Origin: Dichetophora obliterata
Taxonomy: Eukaryota; Arthropoda; Insecta; Diptera; Sciomyzidae
Length of the DNA stretch: 64,000 nt
Reading direction: 5' to 3'
NCBI GenBank assembly: GCA_963920525.1
Contig: OY986439.1
Coordinates: forward strand, 212,372,500-212,436,499
How positions within the stretch are numbered: the first letter of the stretch is position 1; each line of letters begins with the position of its first letter. A program made the position numbers and the translations under genes. Below are positions 54,971 through 64,000 of this stretch, one piece after another. A model generated the notes under the pieces. That model was not told the origin of the DNA. It ran no database searches and saw only the letters and a program-made list of their open reading frames with translations.

Positions 54971-55090
54971 TGAAAACCATTGAAAATTAACCATCACATT
55001 AGTTTTAAGAGCCCTAAACTTTAACTTATAAATAATTAAAACAATTCGAAAAGGTTTATTAAAGATGTTGATGTCAAAAAGTTATAGGAA
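54971..55090 (+). repeat. Right part of segment paralogous to 36690-36800
   Basis: CCATCACATTAGTTTTAAGA, CAATTCGAAAAGG and TTTATTAAAGATGTTGATG match 36697-36785, completing the segment whose left part is 51495-51903. Confidence 0.7.
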
Positions 55091-56285
55091 GTTAAAAAAG
55101 AGAACAGATCAATTCAGATGTTCCGTTTGAAATTCAGAAAAATCGATTGAATTTCAAAAATTAGATGAAATATTCAAAAGAAATCAATTCATATACAAAA
55201 ATTCCCATTTAAATTCAGAAAAGGCAATTCAAAATCGTTACTTTAATTTGATTTTCAAAAAGATCAATTGAAACTCAGAAAATAATAAAGGAAATGAAAA
55301 AATATAGTTTTTTAATTTTAGTTAATCTGTTCGGAATTTCCATTGATCTTGGTTGAATTTTGATTGTTTTTTCTAAATGTAAATTTAATTTTTTTGAATT
55401 TTAATGGATCTTTTGTGAAAGCAAATTGATATTTTCTGATATTTAATTGATTTTTTTTTAATTTCAATTGATCTTTTTTGATATTCCATTGATATTTTCT
55501 GAATTTAAATTGATCTTTTCTAAATTTTAATTTATTTTCTTGAATTTCCATTGATCTTTGCTGAATTTTAATTGTTTTTTCTAAATGTAAATTTAATTTT
55601 AATGGATCTTTTGTGAAAGTAGATAGATATTTTATGAATTTTAATTGATCTTTTCTGAATTTCAATTAATATTTTTTTAATTTCCAGTGATCTTTTCTGA
55701 ATTCTAAATGAGCTTTTCAGAAATTCAATTGATTTTTTTGAATTTCTATTGATCTTTGCTGAATTTTTTTATTGTTTTTTCTGAATGTAAATTTAATTTT
55801 TTTGCATTTTAATGGATCTTTTGTGAAAGTAGATTGATATTTTATAAATTTTTATTGATCTTTTATGAATTTCAATTGATATTTTTTTAATTTCCATTGA
55901 TCTATTCTGAATTTCAATTGAGCTTTTTTCAGTTTTAATTGATCTTTTCTGAGTGTTGATGGATCTTTTCTGAATTTCGCCTCTTTCTGAATTCTAAATG
56001 AGCTTTTCAGAAATTCAATTGATTTTTTTGAATTTCTATTGATCTTTGCTGAATTTTTTTATTGTTTTTCTGAATGTAAATTTAATTTTTTTGAATTTTA
56101 ATGGATCTTTTGTGAAAGTAGATTGATATTTTATAAATTTTTATTGATCTTTTATGAATTTCAATTGATATTTTTTTAATTTCCATTGATCTATTCTGAA
56201 TTTTAATTGAGCTTTTTTCAGTTTTAATTGATCTTTTCTGAGTGTTGATGGATCTTTTCTGAATTTCGCCTCTTTTCCAAAAGTT
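55090..56285. repeat. Degenerate GAATTTCAATTGATC minisatellite
   Basis: Words like TTCTGAATTTCAATTGATCT recur every 20-25 bp, with orientation reversed in the first 190 bp. On top, a 290-bp block starting near TTCTGAATTCTAAATGAGC is repeated (about 55695 and 55985). The K-, F- and D-rich minus-strand frames (55318-55665, 56141-56383) arise from the repeat. Confidence 0.8.
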
Positions 56286-59200
56286 GGCATTTCATTTTTA
56301 AATGCAAAATTGTTTAATTTTCTTGAAATAAATATGGAGTAAACACTAAAATCTTGCAGTTTTTTATTAATCAAGATAAGCACAAAATTCTTTCAGATTT
56401 GCTAACAATTTAGTCAGTTGAAAATTTTGACGTTTTTGCGCATAGAATTTTTTTTTTTGGAAATTGCACTACTTTATTACACTGTGCATCGCGCTGTAAT
56501 AGCTTTCAAAGCTTGCTTAATTTTAATTAAAGCACTAATGTTTGCTTTTGCCATTATTGGCGCCTTAATAACTTGTCTTAAATATAATTACTCTTGCCTT
56601 AGCTTAATTCTATGACAACAACTCTGGTATTTCGTTGCTCAACATAAGCATAACAAAACAATGAACACAAACAATAATGCGTAAAACAACAACAAAAACT
56701 ACAGAAACAATGACAACAATAAGCAGCTCATTTCATTGTCATAATAATATTTTTATTTTAATTTGAGCTTGAGCAATGAATGAAATAGGGACGACAAGAA
56801 GGAAGTGAGCGGCGAAAAGATTGGTTAGCTGGAGCAACATAACGTGGACAAGGCACAGCATCAGCTCGGATTAAGTGGGTTTGAGGTTAGGGCAGTTGTT
56901 GCAGGCACAGAGGCAATGCTTCACGTTGGCTTTTACTTAAATCATATTGTCACGTACACGCCTTATTCTGTACTTGATGTCCTTTGAGTCCTTCGGGTAT
57001 ACGACAAAACGTGCAGAAATATTCTGTGCTTACTTTTGTACCTAGCAGCTTTTATAGCTTTTGGGTTTTTTTTTATTTTTTCAAAAGTTTTTTTTGCCAC
57101 ACATACAAACACATGCAAATAAATTTAAAATAACTTTTTTGTGACGCTTTGAAAATTTTTATTATCCTTAATACTCAATACAATGACTTAGGAGCGTGCG
57201 TGTGGCTTTGCATTGCGACAAGCTTTAACAAAACAAGCGTTAACCAATCATAAAAAAGGAGTAGCTATAATAAAAAACCCATCCAATCTGGCCAGTTCTT
57301 CTTCTGCTTACAAAAAAAAAATTGCTTTGCAAATAATTTTGATTGAATTTGTTGGTGTTGCTGTTGCTCTTGCTTCATGTAGATGTAGATCACGCAGTAT
57401 TGATAACAATTTAATTGCTTTTCTTTTTGACTGTTGCTCATGCTGCATACTTTTAGGGTTTGTCAAAAACTTCAAGCTTCATTGGTATGAGTGGCAAGTT
57501 GAACGAACGAATGATTGATATGCTGCTTGACAGATTGTGTGATAGATAGCAGTGATGCTTTTATAGATATTGACAGAGTATTGCTAAGCGAAATTCTATT
57601 AAAAGATTTATCGGTTTTTGTTGCAGTTGACAGGGGATTTATTTGCGAGTTAGAACAAAAATTCAGTAACTTTATGGAAATATTGTAATATTTTGACATA
57701 TAACTCTGGAATGTAGAAATATTGTAAGATTGCGGCAAAGTTAATAAGCATAAGTGGAGTCAAAGAACAAATATGGTGCTACCATGTTTTCAAGATATTT
57801 TTCTAATTCAAGTTACTCCCGAACTTCATCTAGCTACATATGAAAGGTATAAAAGCTTAGAGCCTCAATAATTGCAGCTTTTGTTTGATTTTAAATTGAT
57901 ATTTAAGTAGCAATAGCTAAAACCAAAGCATTTATAAGGTAATTCTGTGGTGTAATTAAAAATTTTTCTAAAAGTTACCGACTCGAAGTTTCTAATAAGA
58001 AATTATGAAAACCTGTAGCTTCTGCAAAGATTTAGAATAAAAAAGAAATTGCTACAGGTAAGTCTATTAACAGTTTATTTTAAAAATAATTGCAAGCTTA
58101 AGCGAAACGTATGTATTGAAGCCTTGTGGCAGAAACCAAGTCATGGGAAGTGGAGCTTTAACGGTTGTGAGGCAATTTCTTGTGAGAGACCATCTTCTTC
58201 TTCTTATATATATTACGCAAGCGCAAATTTTGTACGGCGTAAGGCTTTTTAAGTACAAGTCCAATCTTAATAAAATTAAAATGCTTTGGTAGTTTTAGAC
58301 ATGTAGATGTGCAAACTGGTCATTTTATTTCTTAAAAATTTATATTTTTTAAGTTATAGCAAGTTAAAGTTTGCATATAATTGTTGTTGTTATGTTGCGT
58401 TTTCTCTTCTTAATTTAAGTATATGCCTAAAAATATGTGAGGAATTTAGCGCTACTTATCGGTTAATAGCTATGAAACTGTTATACTGACGAATAATCTT
58501 TTATAACTTCACAGCTAAAACTATGAATTGATATACTAATATCAAAGTGATACTGGAATGATTTCTTACAGTTGAAAAAAAAAAATATTTCTAAAATGTT
58601 GGTCGGAAAATTTTTTACTTTTTAAAAATTTACACAAAAATTTAAAAAGAAATTGGAAACTGGTAATGAAGCATTTATGTTCAAGCATTTTCTAACTGGA
58701 AATCAAGACACAATTTACACAAAAAATTAATAAGCAATTGTAAACTGGTAATGAAACATTTTTGTTCAAGCATTTTTCAACTAGAAATCAAGAAATATTC
58801 TTATTTCTGTATATATAAAATAAATTTGGGTATGAAATTAAATATGCTAAAATTATATCGTCGTTGCACGTGCAATAGCGCGTATATTGCAAAAAGGCCA
58901 AAATTAATTTCATTTAAATTTTGATCAGTTGAAAAACTATTCAATAGCTCAAAATAAAATCTAGGTATGTTTGATTTTGGCATTTTAACGCAACTCGGTT
59001 TTAAAAATATGTCTTTATATATTACCTTTTATAATGCCATTTACTTAAGCTTTCCCGATGCTTTTTGAAAGATTTAACGAGGCTTTATAGAAGCTTTGAG
59101 TTGGACTAGAAGCTGCAACTTCTATAATGCATAACTAGTGTAACATTTGCTGTATAAGTTGTCGTTATTAAATGCATGAACTGATTTTTATGTTTCTTTT

Positions 59201-61378
59201 TAAACACAACAATTTGGCTGAGCGGATAGCTTTTTAATTATCCTTGCGATGAGTCAAGGCTTTGATAGAATTTTCAAAATTTTTGATTTTCAAGTTTAAA
59301 AAATACCATAAAATTATTTTTTTTTTGGTGAAACCCAAGACCAGGTCGCTTAGATATTTTCGTTGACTTTCAGAATCAATGTTTAGCTAATTCAATCTTT
59401 TTATCAAGTAAGCTTCAGGTGTCAAATAGATAAAAGCTGCGTTTTGGCAATGTTCGTGAGAAATGGACTTAGTCGTAAAAGACTTAGACTTGATAATTTA
59501 GTTCAAATGCTCATTGTCGGCAACTATACCAAAAATGGGCTTCCATGTCCCGTTTTACCACACACAAATCAATAAAAATGCTATATTTCAGACGGTTTGG
59601 GTCGTATAACCTAGCGTTTCTACTGCCCGAACGAACGAAGAACTCATCGTTCATTCCGGCAGTAGAAACACTTTAAGTTATTAAAATAAAGTTGTGTTTT
59701 GAAAATCGTACAAATATTCATTAAGCTACCTTTAAAATGCTTATTACTTATTTTCAGCAAATTGAAACTAAAGACTCGAACATTTTCTGGACGCACTGAC
59801 AGTGAGACGTTAATATTTTAATGCCATGCTTTATTATTTATTTAAATTTGTTTGAAAGCACAATTTAATTTTGCGCATCAAACCATTGCTGGCGCCACAA
59901 GGAATGCCTGCTAAATAATTCACTTATACACAGTTAGCAACTTGATGGCCGTTCAAACACACACACGCACACTCAGTCACACCCAACGCATTTGGACGCA
60001 CCAATATGCGAATAGAACATATGTTTGCATGAGTGCGTGTGTTTTACTGTTTTTTTATTATAAAACGCGAAAGAAAATGAAAACTCATAAAATCTCGTTT
60101 TTCATTGCATACTCTTAGGCGATCATGCATAATGTGACGTTTAGAGGCGGACGTGCACTTTGCACGCCTTTAATTGCATAACGGTACTCATTAATTAGCG
60201 GCGGCACGTACAACACAAAAGTAAAACGCTGCATAAAGTTGGCAAAATGTGCAGAAGAGATGCTACAGGATTCTACCAGGACATGGCAGACACTCACAAG
60301 TGAATTTTATGTAATAATGTTTTTTTTTTTATTGTTATTTGCATAAAATAGAAGCAACAACAGCTATGCAAACAATGCCAACAACAAAAAATACTACTAC
60401 TTATACTACTACAAGTACTACTGCCACTAATATAACTCCAGTGTAATGCAACAAGCAGCATTCAATGCGCTTTATTAATTCATAGCTATCATACCGTTAT
60501 CCTGCAGCATTAAATGCAGACGTGCGCGTCTTAATGGCATGAATTAAGTCATGCACATTAAAATGTCGAGTGTGTGCTGGCTGAAGCTGGAACAATTGAG
60601 AGTCAAAGAAGAAGAAAAAGCCGCAGCAGTAGCAACAAAAGCAAAAAAGACAGACAAGACAAAAACAAAGAAGAGCAAGCAATTTCAAAAGATTTAAAGC
60701 CGTCTGGCAAGGCTATCAAAAAGCAGTTGTGTATAGAAGATATAGGTATATGAATAAATCTTGGATTTTGTTATAGGTTCTGTTTCTAAGTCTGCGAACA
60801 GAGTAAACGCTGATGCAAGCAGGCAGGCAGGCAGGCACCTGCTCAGTAAATATGCCGTGCAGAGTGAATGCGAGCAGGTCAGATCAGATCAGTGCGAGAA
60901 AAAGTTATTTATTTTTTCCCCTATTGCTTTCTATTTTGCATCCTCCGCTAATAGCGTTTATGGGAAATTTTTATTTTCTATACATAAATAGCACACTCTC
61001 TTCAAAAGACTAACTCAAAAAATTTACATTTTCAGGAAGAGCAAAAAACAATTTTTTTCTTCAAGGGACTCCATACAAAAAAAAAGAGACAAAACTATTT
61101 TTTTTTAATTAAAGCCTTAGAATATGTGTACAAAATGAAGATAGCCAATGTATATGATCCCTACAAATAGTATTACATGAAAAAGTATATATGTAAACAT
61201 TTTGAGTTATGACTTTTTTGAAGAGAGTGTGAGAATATTTCAAACTAAAATTAGCGTTTTCTTCAGTGGCTAGAAATGTTCCATTGGCCGATAAGATAAC
61301 TCTCCAAAAATTTTATTCAAATCGGACATCGATAAAGCAAGGCTCATCGCGATTTAATCTCTTTACTTTAATCATTAG
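56286..61378. other. Anonymous AT-rich DNA, no gene seen
   Basis: An 84-bp tandem duplication sits at 58628-58798 (AATTTACACAAAAA, AACTGGTAATGAARCATTT). A hairpin of 23-bp arms sits at 59616-59669. Other features are ACT-rich repeats at about 60395-60430 and a (GGCA)n run near 60820-60837. Frames of 60-101 residues have no motifs. Part of this stretch looks low-repeat and could be regulatory or intronic. Confidence 0.5.
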
Positions 61379-61831
61379 TTTAATGTAAATTTACTGTGCA
61401 ATGATAACCTCACCAAAAATTTGTGTGAAAATATATCGTCCGTTGGTCTGTCCGTTGTTAATAGTGAAATGCCCACCAGGTTTTCCTTTAGTGATAATCC
61501 CAGTCTTTTAGATTATTTCATTGTTTCAGATGTATCATCTGTTTTGCTGTTTGACCAAATTTATTTTTTGTCAGATCACGATTTAATTTTTTGTACTTTA
61601 AATGTTAATTTTGTGCGCACTGTGTCTCCAAACACGTACTTGAACCATGACTTTAAAAATATAAATCGTTTTGCTCTTTTACAAGATCTACTTACAGTTC
61701 AATGGAATGAAGTTTGGAACAGTGAAACTGTTGATGAAAAGTTACTTTTTTTCTCATTTATTATTAATAGGTTATTTTCCAATCATGTCCCCTCTCGTAG
61801 TGTCACCATAAAAAATGCCTCCTGCCCTTGA
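61379..61831 (+). pseudogene. C-terminal part of APE-type endonuclease of LINE ORF2
   Basis: Reads NISSVGLSVVNSEMPTRFSF, then SLLDYFIVSD and QIYFLSDHDLIF. The DYF and SDH motifs are the conserved end of the apurinic-like endonuclease that nicks target DNA. The N-terminal two thirds, including the other catalytic residues, are missing because of 5' truncation. A stop at 61829 lies just where the frame should continue into the RT; a one-base shift there joins it to the next frame (CP followed by EPRFNNRVQNAI). Confidence 0.8.
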
Positions 61832-63707
61832 ACCAAGGTTCAATAACCGAGTTCAAAATGCTATAAACAAGCGAAATAAACTACACAGTTTGTGGAAAAA
61901 ATACCCCACAGTTGAAAATTGGGAAAACTACCGATTAGCTAGAAACGAATCAACACGTATCTTAAGACACTCAAAAAAATTGTATTTCTTCTCCAAACTT
62001 AAAACATCTCTTTCTTCAAAAGATTTGTGGAACAATGTCATAAATCTTGGTATTTGTAGCAAAACAAAGTCTGAATGTCGTATTGACCCTGATCTTCTTA
62101 ATAATTTTTTCTTGTCTGGCACGCAGAACTCCGTTTATATAAATTTTTCAAATCCAACACAATATGTTGAACAAACGTTTGAGTTCTCTGCAGTAAGTGA
62201 AAGCGATGTAGGAAAATGCGTTCAAAAAATTAAATCAAATACAGTCGGAGCAGATGGAATTAATATTAAATTCATAAAGGAAATCTTACCATTTATTCTC
62301 AGTCCACTGACACATATTATTAACCACTGTTTCACAACATCTTGCTTTCCAAGTTCTTGGAAAACTGCAATTGTTCTTCCTGTTCCCAAAAAAACCGCAG
62401 CGAATGAGCCCAATGACTTTAGGCCAATTAGCATTTTGTCGTCATTATCAAAAATTTGTGAATCTCTAATGGCTTATCAAATATCAAGCTACCTATTGCA
62501 AAATAAGCTGTTATCTCCACAGCAGTCAGGTTTCCGCGCTGGACATAGTTGTTCTACTGCTATGATTAAGATTTTGGACGATATAAGAAACTCGTATGAC
62601 AATGGATCAGTAACTCTGCTATGCTTACTCGATTTTTCAAAAGCGTTTGATACATTTAATCACCATTTACTATGTTATAAGCTTAAATATAAGTATGGTT
62701 TTAGTGACAGCGCTGTGTTACTCCTGAAGAACTATCTTTCCTATCGCGTACAGAAAGTTAAGGTCGGTGAAAATTTTTCGAGTCTTTCCTCTGTTTGCAG
62801 TGGGGTTCCCCAAGGATCGGTACTAGGTCCTCTTTTATTCTCCATTTTTACAAATGATATTTTCAGCGTTTGCAAGCATTCGTCTATGCATGCTTATGCT
62901 GATGATATTCAGATATATCTGTCACGTAGAACTGGTCTCATGGAAGACCTGGTATTCAGGCTTAATGAGGATCTAGAAAGTATAAGTCAGTGGGCTGTTA
63001 GTAATGGGCTTCAACTTAATGCTGCGAAATCATTTATATTACCCATCAGCAAAGATAATGTCTTCTTTGAAGATACGCCGGACCTTATTTTAAAAGACCA
63101 AAAGCTAAGTCTCGTCAGCAAAATCAAAAATCTAGGTTTTCATATTAATTCTACACTTACCTGCAGTGACCACATCAACAGTGTGGTTCAAAAAGTATAT
63201 TATATTCTGCGTAATCTAAGAGTTTCAGCTGATTATACGCCAGTTGAATTGAAACATAAGCTTGTTCTTCAACTTATACTACCTATAATTACTTATGCAG
63301 AATGTGTTTATAGCAGTTTGGACTCCCGATCTCAATTAAAATTAAACTTAGCATTTAACCAGGTTACACGATATGTTTATGGGCTGCGAAAATTTGATCA
63401 TATATCTCAGTTTAAAAAATCCATTCTTGGAAGTGATATTATTAACTATCTCAATGCTAGAAATTGTATCTTTCTGCATAAAATAATAGTGTTTAAAACG
63501 CCTCCTTATTTGTTTGAAAAAATTCGATTTGGTCACTCAACAAGAAGTTTCATGCTGACCCCACCAAGTTACAACTACCTCAACTCCACAAGATTATTTT
63601 TTATTAATGCCACTCGTCTTTGGAATTCCTTACCGAGCCATGTAAGAGCTTTAAGGGAAATAACAAGTTATAGACTTGCCGTATTTCAACATTTTGCTTC
63701 TAATTAA
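61815..63707 (+). CDS. Reverse transcriptase of CR1/L2-like LINE, 630 residues
   Basis: The RT frame is open to the TAA at 63705-63707. Motifs in order: ADGIN (residues 146-150), NDFRPI (200-205), SGFRAGHS (238-245), LLDFSKAFD with the first catalytic Asp273, GVPQGSVLGP (330-339), and YADD at 361-364 with Asp363 and Asp364. A thumb and C-terminal domain follow, ending with the RLWNSLP motif at 601-607. All catalytic residues are present. The enzyme copies element RNA into DNA at a nicked target. The ATG at 61815 is unlikely to be the native start: the true ORF2 begins in the lost endonuclease, and the frame is joined to it by a frameshift at about 61820. Alone, it is not a functional element. 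Confidence 0.9.
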   Translation: MPPALEPRFNNRVQNAINKRNKLHSLWKKYPTVENWENYRLARNESTRILRHSKKLYFFSKLKTSLSSKDLWNNVINLGICSKTKSECRIDPDLLNNFFLSGTQNSVYINFSNPTQYVEQTFEFSAVSESDVGKCVQKIKSNTVGADGINIKFIKEILPFILSPLTHIINHCFTTSCFPSSWKTAIVLPVPKKTAANEPNDFRPISILSSLSKICESLMAYQISSYLLQNKLLSPQQSGFRAGHSCSTAMIKILDDIRNSYDNGSVTLLCLLDFSKAFDTFNHHLLCYKLKYKYGFSDSAVLLLKNYLSYRVQKVKVGENFSSLSSVCSGVPQGSVLGPLLFSIFTNDIFSVCKHSSMHAYADDIQIYLSRRTGLMEDLVFRLNEDLESISQWAVSNGLQLNAAKSFILPISKDNVFFEDTPDLILKDQKLSLVSKIKNLGFHINSTLTCSDHINSVVQKVYYILRNLRVSADYTPVELKHKLVLQLILPIITYAECVYSSLDSRSQLKLNLAFNQVTRYVYGLRKFDHISQFKKSILGSDIINYLNARNCIFLHKIIVFKTPPYLFEKIRFGHSTRSFMLTPPSYNYLNSTRLFFINATRLWNSLPSHVRALREITSYRLAVFQHFASN

Positions 63708-64000
63708 CGATTAATAAATTCGCCAGTTTTCTTTAAATCTATACTTTCTTCTTGTCACTTTTTTTTCTCACTTAATTTCTTCAATTGTATACTCTATCTG
63801 GATTTCTCTATTTCTACTTAATATTAAGATTAATTTTATAATAAGTATAATTGTTTAAATTAGGTTTAAGAAAATCTTTAATTTGTATAATCCTAAAAAT
63901 ATTGTTCCAACTTGTACATTAAAAGAACTAAGTTCTTATCGTACTATAAATAAATAAATAAATAAATGTTAAAAAATTACATTGGTATAAAGGGCCAAAA
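63708..64000 (+). other. LINE 3' UTR, (AAAT)n tail and flank
   Basis: AT-rich 3' UTR, then TATAAATAAATAAATAAATA (63945 on) as the terminal repeat, then GTTAAAAAATTACATTGG as flanking DNA to the window end. Confidence 0.7.

Larger units (their letters stand above)
61379..63967 (+). mobile_element. CR1/L2-like LINE, 5' truncated
   Basis: The copy starts inside the endonuclease domain (reading FNVNLLCNDNLTKNL from about 61379, with a stop just before) and runs through RT to a 3' UTR ending in an (AAAT)n tail, TATAAATAAATAAATAAATA (63945-63967). CR1/L2-type elements commonly end in short tandem repeats rather than poly-A. Only one frameshift separates it from a complete C-terminal ORF2, so it is young. 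No RNase H follows the RT. No target duplication is visible in the bases available. Confidence 0.85.

Noticed and set aside
55318..56383. K/F/D-rich minus-strand frames
   Set aside because: Translation of the GAATTTCAATTGATC minisatellite.

Overview
The window is strongly AT-rich eukaryotic DNA with the character of intergenic or intronic sequence from an insect, most likely a dipteran such as a true fruit fly. This rests on the mix of non-LTR retrotransposons (a Jockey/CR1-like family, an I/LOA-like family with RNase H, and a CR1/L2-like element), Tc1/mariner relics, many MITEs, solo LTRs and complex satellites. I could not place the species. I found no convincing single-copy host protein gene, no rRNA and no functional tRNA. 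Nearly everything that can be named is mobile or tandemly repeated DNA.

Layout. 0-10 kb: a TTAA-flanked MITE, a broken minus-strand LINE, a long inverted-repeat element, two solo LTRs only about 300 bp apart (6104-7617, plus; 7925-8541, minus) and two copies of an almost perfectly palindromic 140-bp MITE. 12.5-15.8 kb: a less AT-rich island with internal long-period repeats, a TTAA MITE, and flanking clusters of a GGCCGAACAG-type motif in opposite orientations. 16.2-23.7 kb: a hAT-like long-TIR element carrying an inserted satellite block, and a second, longer copy of that block. The roughly 70-bp satellite shows a higher-order period of about 910 bp. 23.8-25.3 kb: Tc1-like remnants. 25.3-39 kb: mostly anonymous AT-rich DNA with scattered MITEs and relics sharing a GGGAAATTTTTGGGAAATTT core. 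39-48 kb: LINE fragments, a CGATA-motif cluster, a mariner-type transposase relic, and a TA-flanked TIR element (44908-47720) split by a 2-kb LINE fragment. 49-56 kb: an ATTCGTA-rich TA-flanked element; a second copy of the long inverted-repeat element (51905-54970) opened up by a PIF/Harbinger-like MITE, a tRNA-like stretch and a 178-bp satellite with trimeric higher-order structure; then a degenerate minisatellite. 56-61.3 kb: anonymous AT-rich DNA. 61.4-64 kb: a 5'-truncated LINE with an almost undamaged reverse transcriptase.

The main story is layering. Paralogous segments inside the window (36.2-36.8 kb against 51.5-55.1 kb) give an empty-site comparison that dates the inverted-repeat element as later than the duplication and the Harbinger-like MITE and satellite as later still. 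The hAT-like element likewise predates the satellite block inside it, because its sequence resumes after the block with a 17-bp duplication. Assignments to superfamilies rest on terminal inverted repeats, target-site duplications and protein motifs read by eye. No database search was possible.
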